DNA of 64,000 nt from Delia radicum (GCA_021234595.1 CM037853.1:156965659-157029658); one strand, 5' to 3'. Positions 1-11,510 are shown, counted from the stretch's first letter. Notes: generated by a model not told the origin, from the sequence alone. Program-made: numbers and translations.

Positions 1-868
1 ATGTCAGTTCTGTTTTGACATTTGTGTAGTAAACACATGCGAAATACACGCTAATAAACAATGTTACGCTACACTGCTCCAGAACGCGGAATATTTCACC
101 ACCAAGAGGAAGATGATTTTTCATCAAAAATAATCATGAGTGATGAGGCCCATTTCCATCTTAGCGGGTACGTAAATAAGCAAAATTTACGCTTCTGCGG
201 CACTGAAAATCCGCGTGTAACCCACAAAGAGCCATTACACCCGCTCAAAGTCACTGTATGGTGTGCTGTTTTCGCTGGAGGAGTCATCGGACCTTTTTTT
301 TCGAAGACGTCGCGGGCCAAACGGTTACTGTGAATGGTGAGCGCTACAGAGCAATGATCAACGAGTTATTTTTGCCGCAACTTGATGAATTGGGATTGGA
401 AAACATGTGGTTCCAACAGGACGGTGCAACGGCACACACTGCACGTGCCACAACCGATATGCTGAAGGATGCATTTCCCGGGCGCCTAATCTCCCGTTTT
501 GGCGATTTGCACTGGCCAGCAAGATCGCCTGATTTGACCGCTCCAGACTTCTTTTTGTGGGGCTTTTTGAAGTCGCGGGTTTATGTCAACAAGCGTCAGA
601 CTCTTGCAGCTCTTAAAGACAATATCCGTCAAGAATGTGAGGACCTATCGCCGGAAGTTTTGGCCAAAGTGATGGAAAATGCCATAAAAAGGGCTCAAAT
701 GACAATCAACTGTGGCGGCGGCCATTTACATGACATCATATTCTCGACTTGATGTAAAAAAAATTAAAATACCAAATAAAAATAATCCACAAGAAGAATG
801 AAAGTTTTTCATTTTTTTTTTTAAATTACAGCCAAAAAACATCGGAAGGTTATTTTTGCGCCACCTTG
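1..868 (+). mobile_element. Tc1/mariner (DD41D, rosa-like) element, left end outside window
   Basis: The right end is seen at 841-868, where a terminal repeat ends in CGCCACCTTG and is followed by TA, the expected mariner target site. The left terminal repeat is not in the window. Bases 1-60 look like leader sequence, and the DNA-binding N-terminus of the transposase is missing, so this copy has an internal deletion as well as a frameshift (see the pseudogene entry). Bases 752-840 are its 3' untranslated part. Confidence 0.8.
61..752 (+). pseudogene. DD41D mariner-like transposase, N-terminally deleted and frameshifted
   Basis: The two reading frames together cover only the DDE catalytic domain of a cut-and-paste transposase. 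The first frame (61-333) holds the first catalytic aspartate in SDEAHF. The second frame (258-752) holds the second in FQQDGATAHTA and the third in SPDLTAPDFFLWG. Counting residues gives 41 between the second and third aspartates, the DD41D spacing known from rosa-type mariners. The break between frames lies at a run of eight T at 294-301, so one T gained or lost explains it. The helix-turn-helix N-terminus is absent. The usual PLD before FFLWG reads APD here. Inactive on sequence grounds; family call firm, subfamily call from spacing only. Confidence 0.85.
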
Positions 869-907
869 TATATTTCAATAAAGAATATTTAAAAATTCTG
901 TATGGAT

Positions 908-1724
908 CAGGGTGGGGCGGTTGGAACATCTTAATGGGCGCTTCGCGTTTCTGATTCTTGGGATTGTACTGAGCAAAAAAGTCCACTAGACCATACGTCT
1001 ACGGTGAAAATCGAGCTTCCAGATTTTGACTTGCAAACAGATTTTGACTTGCTTGTAACAATGTGTGTGATGGACATATCTCAGGAAGTAGGAGGAGCTT
1101 ATCCAAGATTATGGTATCAATCTCTTTTTTGGAAGATTCTCTAGCAGATTAATGCACCAGTCATATTTGTGGGTGGGGTTTTCGGGGTTAATTTTTAATT
1201 TTAAAATAGGGCTTTTTTGCCGTATTTTGTGAAAGTAACAATGTGTGGGATGGACATATCTCTGGAAGTAGGAGAAGCTTATCCAAGATTATGGTATCAA
1301 TCTCTTCTTTGGAAGATTTTCTAGCAGATTAATGCATCAATCATATTTGTAGGTGGGGTTTAAGAGTTTAATTTTTTAATTTCAAAATAGGCCTTTTTAG
1401 CCGTATTTTGTGAAAGTAACCCTGTCCGTTTGCACTTTCACAAGGCCAAAACTTCATCGCTTTTGCGATGTACTAAAGAGTTCTTAACTATTGTCTTGGC
1501 TACAATTTTTGTCTTAGTATTGGATCGAAAATCTCAATGGCTTGGCTGTTATAGGCCAAAATTTCAAAAAAAACGTGACAAAAGTCTGAGAAAAAACTGG
1601 AAGCTCGATTTTCACCATAGACGTATGGTCTAGTGGACTTTTTTGCCCAGTACAATCCCAAGAATCAGAAACGCGAAGCGCCCATTAAGATTTTTTTCCT
1701 TCCATACTTATCGCCCCACCCTAA
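908..1724. mobile_element. Fold-back element with TTAGGG/CAGGGTGGGG ends
   Basis: Left arm about 908-1021 and right arm about 1600-1724 are inverted copies; the shared stretch includes GGGCGCTTCGCGTTTCTGAT and the segment around AAGTCCACTAGACCATACGT. The ends read CAGGGTGGGGCG on the left and TTAGGGTGGGGCG on the reversed right. TGGAT lies directly outside both ends and is probably the target duplication. No coding potential. The core is two direct repeats (separate entry). Confidence 0.8.
1055..1420. repeat. Two direct repeats of about 180 bp inside fold-back element
   Basis: Copies begin at 1055 and 1235 with GTAACAATGTGTGKGATGGA and end near GCCGTATTTTGTGAAA. They differ by scattered substitutions, so the duplication is old. 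The core contains CTAGCAGATTAATGCA, which recurs in the element at 18453-19056. Confidence 0.85.
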
Positions 1725-1762
1725 TGGATATACTATATATTATTAATCTCTTTATTTTAAAG

Positions 1763-1834
1763 TCCATGGACATTATGACACTTCTCGAGTGACATAACGT
1801 CCATGGACATTATGTCATTGGACGTTATGACATG
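1763..1834. repeat. Short inverted-word array TCCATGGACATTATG
   Basis: The word TCCATGGACATTATG and its partial reverse complement (GTCATTGGACGTTATGACAT) recur in both orientations within 72 bp, giving several overlapping small hairpins. No larger element boundary is clear. Confidence 0.6.
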
Positions 1835-1929
1835 AAACCCAATTGTTTGTGTCGAATACAGAATTTGAGTTTAACTATTAGTTAATTTTAACGGGACTTT
1901 CATTAATTGAACCTTATATTTAATAATAT

Positions 1930-2113
1930 CGGTGCCTCGGTATTACCGATACCAAATAAAATGCCGTTACCGGTATCGAAACCGAAAAAAACAATTAATA
2001 TTTCTAAGCCCGTTATTCGATTCGGTTGGGAACCTTGCTGAAAGGTCTTACGGAATATTTTGCAAAAATTTTCAAAAAATATTCTCCCAAAAACTTGGCT
2101 GGATCCATCACTA
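1930..2113. repeat. hAT-like terminal relic, homologous to 53320-53421
   Basis: The segment with CCCGTTATTCGATTCGGTTG ... TTGGCTGGATCC matches 53320-53421, which ends in GGCTGGATCCGCCAATG, the usual shape of a hAT 3' end (CANTGGCGGATCCAGCC reversed). The preceding 1930-1985 holds repeats of ACCGRTACCGA type like those at 39.1 and 41.0 kb. Confidence 0.45.
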
Positions 2114-2119
2114 CATAAA

Positions 2120-3226
2120 GAAAAAAATTTAAAATAATATTAAAAATTTTTTTGTAAACATTTCTGTGAATTTTTTTGTCTACAAATATTTAGCAATTTG
2201 TTTGCTGATTTTATCAGTTTACTTTATTACTTGCAATTAACTTAAATTTAGCTGGAATATAACTAAAATGTTGTATATTCAACAGATTTATTTTTGCTAT
2301 TCTTATCCTACAAATATTTATCAAAAAAAAAAAACTGTACATTTTAGCAGTTTTCCAGTAACGTCAATTTGTTAGTATTTGTACCAAAAAATTTTACTAT
2401 TTTTTTTCTATTAACGCACACACGAACCAAAACAGAACCATTCGACTAACAACAAATTCGGTTGTCGCAACGATCCTGTTTTCTCTGTGTATTTGTTACC
2501 ATAATTTCATTTAGCCATAAATCTATAATAATTACGCATTTAATCGTGATAAAAGAAAACATCATAAATTTATCCGACACGTGCCTTCAATCATTAAATC
2601 AATAAAAAAAACGACTGCCCTCTATTTCTAAAATAATTGTCTGATTCCGTTGTTCCACTTCTTTTTTGAAACGATCATTAAAATTGTTGATCTAATCAAT
2701 AAATATTTTCAATTAGCAATTTTTGCTAACGAAAAACATATGTTGGCAACTCATTCATTATTCACTTAACATCACAGAAAGCATACGAAAGTGTTAAGAA
2801 ATGTCACCTAAGGCTGTTTTTATAATCCCTGTGCGATTTCTTTCTCCAGAATAAAGTATCCCTTCTTAAGCATTTTGCGTATATCATCCTCAGAAGATCA
2901 CACATTGTTAGAATTGAATTCTCATGTAATTTGTTAAAAAAGAATTGTATGTCTGTCTCTACTCTGCGAAAACAGATGGTTAAACATTTGTTGTGGCTTT
3001 TAAGAAATTCTTTAAACTTCTTTTGTTTTCATACATACTTTCCAAGAACTTGACTAAAAAAAAAAAAAACAACTGAAACTTATTTGTTTTTTGAAGGTGC
3101 GAAGGTGTAGGGAAGAGCTTTTTTGTTTCTTTGCTTTGTGGATCGTAAAGTTTGCTTGACTTGGCCAAAACAACAATCATATCCTAATTGGCGTAGCGAT
3201 AAATCTTAAGGTACCTTTATGTATGT
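2120..3226. other. Gene-free AT-rich stretch
   Basis: No gene or complete element recognised. At 2487 (reversed) there is an end motif CACAGAGAAAACAGG followed by sequence related to 34070-34130 (ACCGAATTTGTT), so 2395-2487 is probably one end of an element of the CAC-AGAGAA group. Poly-A/T tracts occur at 2325 and 3055. Confidence 0.4.
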
Positions 3227-4965
3227 AGTAGGGTATTCAATCGGTTAACAGTTACTCGATTAATCGATGAGTTTGATGAAAATCAAACAATTGTTCGAGT
3301 AAATTTAAATGGTCAATTTTGGTCAATTAATCAAGTTAATCGAGTAAATCAAAATATGTTGTATTTCAGTTTATATTTTATAAAACAAAAGACTGAAAAC
3401 ATATGAAATCAACCACTCGATTTCCACCACCCCTTCTGATTGCAACCAAAATTGGTACAGAAGATGTACATCATATAAGTCCGTCCAAATGTTGGATATC
3501 GCGTTTCAAAATATGAAAGATATTCGAAAATTTTCACAAAGTATTGGTACATAATATAACATATCTTTTTAACAGCTTAAGCTACGAGAGCCATTGAAAC
3601 CTAATTTTAAAGATTTAAATTACGGTTTTACTAGTGCACACATATTATTCACTTATCAACGGCAAAATTCATTGTTTTCACAAACCGCGGTTCAGAAAGC
3701 GGTATTTCAAAAAACTGTTTTTTTAAATTTTTTTTACAAATATGTGTTAAATAAAAATTAGTTCCATATGCCGTGTCCAAATCCCTACTTGGAAATGTTA
3801 CGGAATCCTGACTTATGAATAAAAATGTGATAAAATGTAACTAAAAAGCCGATAATTCAGAAACATGCATTAGTACCACTTAGGGATTTGGCGACGGTAT
3901 AGAAGAATAATTGACAATTAACATATATTTTTTTAAAATTTTTATAAAACCAGATTCATGAAATACAGCGGTTTGAAGCACGGATTTTGAACAAAAATGT
4001 GCATTTTACCATTAAGAAGTCAATTATTTTTGTGAACCAGTAAAACTAAAATTTAAGTGCCTTTAAAATAAGATACAAATGACTTTTGTAGCTTAACCCG
4101 TTAAAAAGATATGGGCAATTATGTGCAACTACTTTAGCAAAACTATTATTTTTATTTTTTTTTTCAATAAATTATTTTTTTATGAAATATTTTTTTCTTC
4201 TATATTTCGTAACTTTTTATAGATTTTTATCCATAACTTTGTATTGCGAAAGAGCTCCACATATTAATTGGGTAACAACATAGTAAAATAAATTATAATT
4301 AACATATATTTTTTTGAAAATTAAAAAAAAAAAACAGTTTTTTGAAATACAGCGTTTTAAACCGCGGAGAAAATATGTAATTTGCCTTCAAAAAATGATT
4401 GTGGCTTTAAAATGAGATGATGATTGTGGCTTTAAAGATATATGGACGATTAAGTCCGACTACTTTTGTTAAAATTTCGATTTTTTTTTCATATTTTAAA
4501 TAGCGATATTTCCACAACCGTGAATCACGTTGCTTTAACCGTTTTTAAAAGATATGGACGATTAATTCCGACTACTTTTGTTAAATTTTCGATTTTTTTT
4601 TTTCATATTTTAAAACGCGATATTTCACAACCGTGAATTTCATAGCTTTAACCGTTAAAAAGATATGGAAGATTAATTCCGACTACTTTTGTTAAATTTT
4701 CGATTTTTTTTTTTTATATTTTAAAACGCGATATTTCCACAACCGTGAATCACGTAACTTTAACCGTTAAAAGATATGGACGGATAATTCCGACTACTTT
4801 TGTTAAATTTTCGATTTTTTTTTTTCATATTTTAAAACGCGATATTTCCACAACCGTTAGAGCTAACAACCCAAAACCTGTACGATGACATATATTGTAT
4901 ATATATGATACTTACCTACCGTACCAAGTTTGGTTAAAATTAAAATTATGGAATGAGCCAAAACT
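3227..4965. mobile_element. Fold-back element with GGGTATTC ends
   Basis: Starts TAGGGTATTCAATCGG. The stretch 3410-3780 is the reverse complement of material found at 8400-8760 (GGTGGAGGAAATCGAGTGGT reversed), and 3880-4900 runs in the opposite sense, so the element folds back around 3840. It also contains ACTCGATTAATCG words. The right arm carries an expanded minisatellite. A half-element of the same family lies at 8141-8911 and is repeated at 12147-12919. Right boundary approximate. Confidence 0.6.
4435..4860. repeat. Minisatellite, about 110-113 bp unit, four copies
   Basis: Units begin near 4440, 4553, 4665 and 4775 with TATGGACGATTAATTCCGAC and contain TTTCGA, an oligo-T run, AACGCGATATTTCCACAACC and CTTTAACCGTTAAA. 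The 8580-8660 and 12590-12660 copies of the same element family carry only one unit. Confidence 0.85.
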
Positions 4966-5039
4966 TAAATTGTTTCGTATTTTTTAAAAAGATTTTCAGC
5001 GGGCTTCATGTAATGTCGTATATAGTCTAAATACCGTAT

Positions 5040-5420
5040 TTTACAACATTAGTATCATAAATGTTTTGCCAACCCCGGAAAGTTTATTACACATTTTGCC
5101 TTATATTTTAATTTGAAAGTTTCAAACATTAAAAAATTTAAATAAATGATTCTTTTGATTGTTTATAATCAAATATTCTATTTTATAAAAAAAATTAATA
5201 TTTTTCGAAAGAAATAATAGTGGAATTCGAAAAGAATTGAACGTATTATATTTAAATGGAGCAACAGCTATTAATTTCTGTACCTGTAAATACACTTTGT
5301 GTTCTTGTAAACGAAATACGAAACGTTTTATGAATCCCCGCTTTTATAAAATAAAAAGCAATGCGTCAATCACCGTTTTAATTTACATATTATGTCTGTT
5401 AAGTGAGGCTATAAAAATAT
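5040..5420. repeat. Dispersed repeat, diverged copy of 62940-63310
   Basis: Both places share, in order, GTTTCAAACNTTNAAAAA, ATATTCTATTTTATAAA, a GTGGAATT box, CAACARYT.TTAA.TTTCGTACCTG-like sequence and the TACCTGYAAATACRCWTTGTG stretch followed by ATCCCC. The copies are strongly diverged, so this is an old repeat. No coding potential is conserved between them. Confidence 0.6.
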
Positions 5421-5835
5421 TTTTCTTTTTACATTTTGGAGAAAAAACATTTGGCACCGAGACCAATGCCTATAATAGCCAGAAATTAGAGAAGTTTATA
5501 AATATCTAAATACCCAGGTGAAAAAATTCATATATGACCCATATATATACCTATATGGAGTTCCATATATGGTTTGGATCCGAAAATTGAGGATATATGG
5601 ACATATATGGATATATATGTATATATGGACATATATGGATATATATGTCCATATATGTCCATACATTTGTCGATATATATCCTACTCATATATGTTCATA
5701 TATTTTCCTATTACGTATATTTTCATAAAACAAAAACAATTGTTAGTTTGAAAATTCAATTTTTATTAACAAAATTATTGCTTAAATATATATTATTATA
5801 TATACATAAAAAAGTGTATATTTTATATACTTTGA

Positions 5836-5930
5836 AAATGAAAATTATTCAAGTTCGAGGCCATAATCTATATTTCTTTATTAGGATATTGTCCTAACAA
5901 ATAATCTATAAAGTTTTTTTTTGTTTTCAA
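5836..5930 (+). repeat. Dispersed repeat also at 30795-30900 (minus) and 63973-64000
   Basis: Begins TGAAAATGAAAATTATTCAA and includes a block TTCTTTATTAGGATNTTGTC before CAAATAATCTATA. The copy near 30.8 kb is reverse-complemented; the one at the window end is cut off after 28 bases. Three copies within 64 kb suggest a common element in this genome. Confidence 0.75.
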
Positions 5931-6081
5931 ATTTATTATTTGACCCTTTCAGGAATGTGTTGATAGATCTATCAAAGATAATGAAAGATAATACCAAACT
6001 GTAATACTTTGTTTTATTTGTCAATATATTTGTATACATCAAGATAATATAGAACAGAAGATTCATCCAAAAATTTTTTAA

Positions 6082-6680
6082 CCCTAGAACACACACCCGG
6101 GTACAAATGTATCCACTTGCAAATTTGCAGTGCTGTATCTCAGGAACGGCTTAACATAGGGCATATAGATTTTGGATCTAGGAAATATAAGTAATTTCTA
6201 ATCTTTAAAAGGTTATTTGATCCAGTTCGGAACAGTGGTTCAGCAGCTACGAGCTTCCAAAGTCGACACCTACGTAAACACAAACCCATTTGCAGTGCTG
6301 TAACTCAGGAACGGCTTAACTTAGGGCATAGAGATTTCGGATCTAGGAAATATAAGTAATTTCTAATCTTTAAAAGGTTATTTGATCCAGTTCGGAACAG
6401 TGGTTCAGGAGCTACGAGCTTCCAAAGTCGACACCTACGCAAACACACACAACATTTGGATATCCCATGCCCGTGACCTTTTTTGCCTATATCTCTTGAA
6501 CCACGTAGAATATTTGCATAAAACAAAAACTAAAACATTTGGAAAATATTAATATAAGCATTTAAAAAAATATAATGAAATTGGACCTTTTAAACGTTCG
6601 AAAAAGCCAAAATAAGCTAGTAGGTACAAACGTATCCCGGGTGTGTGTTCTCGTAGAAAAGTTGGGTATGCATCGTACGG
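6082..6680. mobile_element. Possible piggyBac-like non-autonomous element
   Basis: TTAA at 6078-6081 is followed by CCCTAGAACACACACCCGGG, like the CCCTAGA start of piggyBac ends. On the other side TTAA stands at 6681-6684, and the inverted box AGAACACACACCCGGG lies about 30 bp inside it. The asymmetric distance makes the right boundary uncertain. TTAA flanks and the CCCTAGA start favour piggyBac; no transposase is present. Contains a 165-bp tandem duplication. Confidence 0.5.
6126..6452. repeat. Two tandem copies, 165-bp unit
   Basis: Units start at 6126 and 6291 with TGCAGTGCTGTAWCTCAGGA and run through GATCCAGTTCGGAACAGTGG and AGTCGACACCTACG. They are nearly identical, so the duplication is younger than most repeats here. 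Confidence 0.9.
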
Positions 6681-7136
6681 TTAACTATAGTTTAATTTAT
6701 AAATTTATTTATAAATTAAACTACACATATGGGAAAATGATGCATATATGCTTCCATATATGGTAGTATATATGGATAATACATTCATATATGTTTTCAT
6801 ATATGTAACCATATATGGAAAACACTTTCATATATGGCTCCATATATGGTAAACATTTACATATATGGTTCAATATATGCTTCCATATATAACAAACATT
6901 TCCATATATGTATCCATGCATTTCCATGTATGGATCCATATATATTCATATATATTCATATATATTCATATATATTCATACATGGGCCATATATAATAAT
7001 ATATGATCTTTTTCAGCTGGGTATATAAAAAAAAAATAAAAAATCGCAACTATCATAAAACTATAAGATTGTTTTCATTTTCATTTTCACTATTAGATTT
7101 TGTTAACATTTTTTGAATCGAATTGTACTTAATTCA

Positions 7137-7375
7137 CACACAGAGAAGTAAAGTGCCAACCTAATTGAAAACTGTATTTTAAAGGTAACAACTTATAAAT
7201 TCAGTTAGTACAACGATATTTACATTCGATTTCTGAATGTTTAGGGTGTTGCAACTAAAATTCAGGCGAATTAACCGAACTTTGTTCTGAAAACTAATGT
7301 TAAGTTGTACCAACCAACGGAAATACGTATTAACCGACTCAGAGTCGTAGTAACCATAATTCAGTTTCTTTGTGT
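7137..7375. mobile_element. Small MITE with CACACAGAGAA ends
   Basis: Inverted ends CACACAGAGAAGTAAAGTG (left) and CACACAAAGAAACTGAATT (right reversed). The 239-bp interior is made of degenerate words around GTTGGTACAACT, TTAACCGAMT and AATTCAGTT in both orientations. Non-coding. Confidence 0.6.
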
Positions 7376-7379
7376 GCAT

Positions 7380-8136
7380 CATAATGTTTTTGTGTTACAG
7401 CTTGGATTTTGACGTTCACTTTTTTTCCATTCGGATCTATATTCAACTTAATCACATAAATTAAAAATTATATATTTAGCAAAAAAACAAATCGAAGAAA
7501 AATATTTGTTGCAAACTGCCACGCATTCGCTGCTGCAATTTTTTTAAGGACGGCGAAAAAGAAAAATAATTGTTTATTATATTTTTCCACGGCACAGACG
7601 GATATGCCATATTAGTCTTGATATTTGCAAAAAAAATGCTAAACGTTATATCCCTGTTTGGTTAACTCATTTTTTGACACATTGTTCCTTTTTCGACCCA
7701 GTACTTTTAAACGGCTGTATTTTTTTACTGAAGAACGATAATTAAGTGATTTAAAAACATTAAAATTATTCAACAAAACAACAAATATTTGTAAATAAAA
7801 GAATTGTGAAAAATTATTATCCAGAGTTGCCAATAATTATTTGAAAAAATAAATTGTTGACCTTTTTTAATGGAACTTTTTTAAAATATAAAAAAGTCTT
7901 ATATTTTATATTGTTAATTGTTATATGGATCGGTCAGATTTTCTTATACACTAAGTCCAAAATATTCCAAAACCTATTCCGTTTTCACTTAAAATATAAA
8001 TAATGAATGGTTTTTATTAAAATACTGCCAAACTTATAAAAAATAAAATCGTCAGGGTTGCCATATGTCAATTTTAAAAATGTTCAAAATTTATGATAAT
8101 TTTCCAAAAAATTTTAAAAATCGGTTAAATTAAAAA
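7380..8136. other. Gene-free AT-rich stretch
   Basis: No gene or element end recognised; scattered A/T tracts only. Confidence 0.4.
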
Positions 8137-8140
8137 TTAT

Positions 8141-8911
8141 GATGAGCCATTAATGAGTTAAGGTCGAACTTTATAAAAACGAAAGAAAATTAAGACTCAT
8201 TACATATGAAACCGGTATAAGCTACAAGAGTCTTCAGATACCTCATTTTAAAGGTACTTAAATCGTGGCTTTACCGATTCGAAAAAAATGCACTTCTGAG
8301 TAATGGGGGTTTTAGTTAAATTTTTTCACATGTTTATTCATAACTCAGGATACCGTAGGAGCTTCATATAGGAATTTGGCCACTACATAGGGCAGTAATA
8401 ATAATTAACATATATTTTTTAAAAATTTAGAAAAAACTGTTTTTGAAATACATCTTTTTGAACCGGCGTTTTTGAAAACAATGCATTTTGCCATTGAGAA
8501 GTGGATAATTTGTGTGTTCAATTCAAATAGCTTTCAAATGAGGTATCAATGACTCTCGTAGCTAAAGCCGTTAAAAAGACATGGAATATTATGTATGACT
8601 ACTTTTTTTAATATTTTCGAATATTTTTCATATTTTGAAACGCGATATTTCAAGATCACCTGGAATTAGCTGTTCTACTTTTGGACGAGGTTATATAGTT
8701 ATATGATGTACATCTTTACCAAGTTTGGTTGAAATCAGAAGGGGTGGAGGAAATCGAGTGGTTGATTTTATATGTTGTTAGTCTTAAATAAAACACCTAA
8801 ATTGTATATTATTTCAGACATTCATGGCAGAAAGCATTGTGCCATTAAATCGAGTTACTCGTTTACTCGAACAAAACCAAAAAAAACCGAGTAATTTGAA
8901 TACCCTAGTAT
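8141..8911. repeat. Half-copy of GGGTATTC fold-back (unit 1)
   Basis: Ends in GAATACCCTAGTA, the reverse of the TAGGGTATTC start at 3227, and contains GGTGGAGGAAATCGAGTGGT and ATCGAGTTACTCG. It lacks a matching left end; the left limit coincides with the duplication breakpoint. Confidence 0.7.
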
Positions 8912-9452
8912 GCAGTTTTTTTTTCTTGGTGTTACCAATGTGGCAGTAGTGTTAAAGAATAGCGGATTTTGCAACGGTAGGCATTCCGTACAGGAATGCA
9001 GGTGATGTTTATAAGTTATTTATTACTTTTACAAGTGTTCCTTGGAAACACAAAATAACACAACTTAAAGTGAGGTCATGCAAGTGAAAACTTGCAACAA
9101 AACAAAAAGCAAAGAAATCAAAAACCTGCCTCAACTCTGGCGTATACACTAATAGAAAAAACCCTTAGAAGTTTTAGCTAAAACTTCTTAAAATTAATAG
9201 AAATGACTTGGGCAAGTTTTTTTCGGCATTTGCTACAAACTGCTATTTACTATTTTTTTAAATTATTTTCAAAAATGCCTTGCCATAAAAAGCCATTTGA
9301 CATACATTCTTGCAATATTTTTTAGATGTTTTTCTATAAAAATATTACAATTTTAAAAAATATTACAATTTAAAAACTAGTTTTAATAACTAAAAACTTA
9401 TATACATTTAATAAATTTTTCAAAAAAGGCGGGGAAATCAAAAATATTTTCT

Positions 9453-9833
9453 GTCATTCTGGAATTGACCTAAAAGTGACTGGTTAAAGAAGGACGTATC
9501 ACAGAACTGGTATAATTTTATACTGAAGTGGGTTAAGCAGTGTCAATTGTCCTAAAATTACCAATCCTGTGAAGGATATACCACTAAAGCAGAATGCGTA
9601 TTAATAAGAAAAAGCCAATTGGCCAGAATTTTACCAATTGGAAGCTGTTTAGTTTTCGTTTATGTGGCATGCCACTATGTGGTTTAAAGCAGGGCAAATG
9701 ACCCCCTCCTATGACAAGCCAATGTTAAAGTTGCCAGTTGTTTACATAGGGTAGGGTTTAGCAGAGGACCGGACTCTGGCACGAAGGGACCGATCATGTG
9801 GCACACGCAGAACCCGTCCCATTCCCCATAGGG
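9453..9833 (-). mobile_element. CCCTAT MITE, copy 1, one end decayed
   Basis: Related over its length to 36201-36628 in reverse orientation, including GGGTTTAGCAGAGGACCGG and the GGGGGTCATTTG-type box. The end at 9833 reads CATTCCCCATAGGG followed by TA; the other end near 9453 has lost the CCCTAT motif. It interrupts the C-terminal end of the Penelope-like frame. Confidence 0.75.
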
Positions 9834-11504
9834 TACATATACCTTGTTACAATTTTCATTATTATTACCTTTACATGGTATCTTATAAACTAAATTAGCA
9901 ATTTCTAATATATTTATTTTATCTTTAGTTTTGCTGAATAATCTACCTAATGTGTAATATGTTATATGTGCCTCTAAATATTTCTTATCATTATAAATAT
10001 TTGATTTTTCTAATCTTTCAGATATAAGAGGAACGAACATAAGTTAGATGTTTATAAATTTTAGGTTCAGTAACCGTTCTTATATTTAAATTATATCGAT
10101 TTTTATATTGTCTTATTAATTTACAGCTTAGTTGAATAGGGTAATTATTATCATTCAAATATTTTTAATCTTATCTATTTTAACTCCGTGAAATTCTACA
10201 TCGCTAATCTTCAAAACTCTTTCAATTAGATTCCTTGCAGTATTAATTATAATTCTCTTAAGGTGTTTTGAATAAAAGTAAATAATGTTTCCAGAAACTG
10301 TGGGTTTTTGGTACCAATCTATTACTAAATTAGTATACCTTCTTATTATTAATGTATCTAAATAAGGAATTTTAGAATTACATTCTAATGAAATGAATTA
10401 AATGTTGACAAAATATTATCAACTGAACGATCTGGAATAATGCAGAACAAATTATCAACATATTTTGTGATTAATTACTAATTTCTCAACCAGGGATCGT
10501 AATCATTATGAGTTTTATAATAAAAATTACACAATAATGATTATATTATGAGTTTTAAGAATTTTCTTCAATGGTAATGATTATTTTTGACTAATATTAA
10601 TAAAAATCATCCATAATCATTATTTTTGAGCAAAAAAAAAATACAACTCAAAAATAATCATTATTTATGATTTTTATTTTTTTCGCTCGAAATAAACTCA
10701 CTTTCAATTTATGACTTTTTTTGTGAGGTTTTTTACCAACATAGTTGCATATCCTCATAAAACAAGTCCAAAGAAACCAACCAAGGCAAAAAAAATTATT
10801 AAAAATTATTTCATAAGTACATCATATATAAAGTCGTAAATTGAAAGTGAGTTAGTTATATTTTGAGCGAAAAAAATAAAAATCATAAATAATGATTATT
10901 TTTGAGTTTAATCATTACCATTGAAGAAAATTTTAAAAATCAAAAATTTAAAAATCATGACGGATATGCAAAGATTGTCAAAAACTAATAATAATAGTGC
11001 AATAAAATTTTTTTTATGTCTGTTCTAAGTGATTGATTTTTTGATTTAAAAAAACGAACAATAATCATTATTTACGGCCCCTGTTCTCAACACAAGAATG
11101 TACTAATTTGTAAATTACAATATCAGCTACAACTGGAGAAGCTGGAGATCCCATTGGAAGTCCCTTTTTTGTATATATATTCTACCATCATATTTAAAAT
11201 ATATGTTATCCACTATACAGAATTTTAGAATACGTAAGAAAAGATTCTTTTCTATTTTCGTATATTCCTTTATAATATTCCATTTTTCCTCAATAATATC
11301 TATAGCTATATATATCTATTGGTATATTTGGAAATAAAGATACAACATCAAGTGAAACTAATTTTTCGTTATCTTGTATCTGTAAATTTTTTAACTTTTC
11401 TTTAAAATGTAAAGAATCTTTTACATTATATTTTGAATTTTCAGTTACTTTCTTAAAAATACTTGTAACGTACTTACAGAGTTCATAAGATGGAGAATTA
11501 ACAA
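9834..11504 (-). pseudogene. Penelope-like element RT and GIY-YIG remnant, unit 1
   Basis: Read on the minus strand, 11504 to 11092 encodes SPSYELCKYVTSIFKK, the catalytic motif A SLDVVSLFPNIP and the reverse transcriptase motif KKGLPMGSPASPVVADIVIY. A hAT MITE (10491-11083) interrupts. Then 10482 to 10041 gives the motif C region as KYVDNLFCIIPD (a second aspartate replaced by Asn), PYLDTLIIRR and WYQKPTVSGNIIYFYS, typical of Penelope-like reverse transcriptases. 10040 to 9834 gives NLVYKIPCKG and CNKVYV, the start of the GIY-YIG endonuclease. Frameshifts and stops are present, motif C is damaged, and the endonuclease is cut by the CCCTAT MITE. The N-terminus is absent in this unit. Family call secure from motif order. 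Confidence 0.88.
10491..11083. mobile_element. hAT MITE with 8-bp duplication TTCTCAAC (unit 1)
   Basis: Ends CAGGGATCGTAATCATTAT and, reversed, CAGGGGCCGTAAATAATGATT. The 8-bp duplication TTCTCAAC is perfect (10483-10490 and 11084-11091). Long internal inverted repeats with AATAATCATTATTTATGATT words make it almost fully palindromic. CAGGG ends and an 8-bp duplication are the hAT signature. No transposase. Confidence 0.92.
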
Positions 11505-11510
11505 ATGTAC

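Larger units (their letters stand above)
5513..7021. mobile_element. TA-flanked element with CATATATG subterminal words
   Basis: Ends are inverted: CCCAGGTGAAAAAATTCATA on the left and CCCAGCTGAAAAAGATCATA reversed from the right, each flanked by TA. Subterminal blocks 5530-5700 and 6725-6990 are arrays of CATATATGG and its reverse complement, many units being palindromic. The interior holds a dispersed repeat (5836-5930) and a nested piggyBac-like element (6082-6680). Reading frames here are translations of the word array and not genes. Confidence 0.8.

Noticed and set aside
4435..4860. CRISPR array
   Set aside because: Unit is about 112 bp with no spacers, and the sequence is eukaryotic; it is a minisatellite.
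5518..5897. Tyr/Ile-rich frames
   Set aside because: Translations of the CATATATG word array.
9684..10040. 118-codon frame present twice as an intact gene
   Set aside because: It is a chimera: Penelope-like GIY-YIG start fused to a MITE, and the second copy comes from the tandem duplication.
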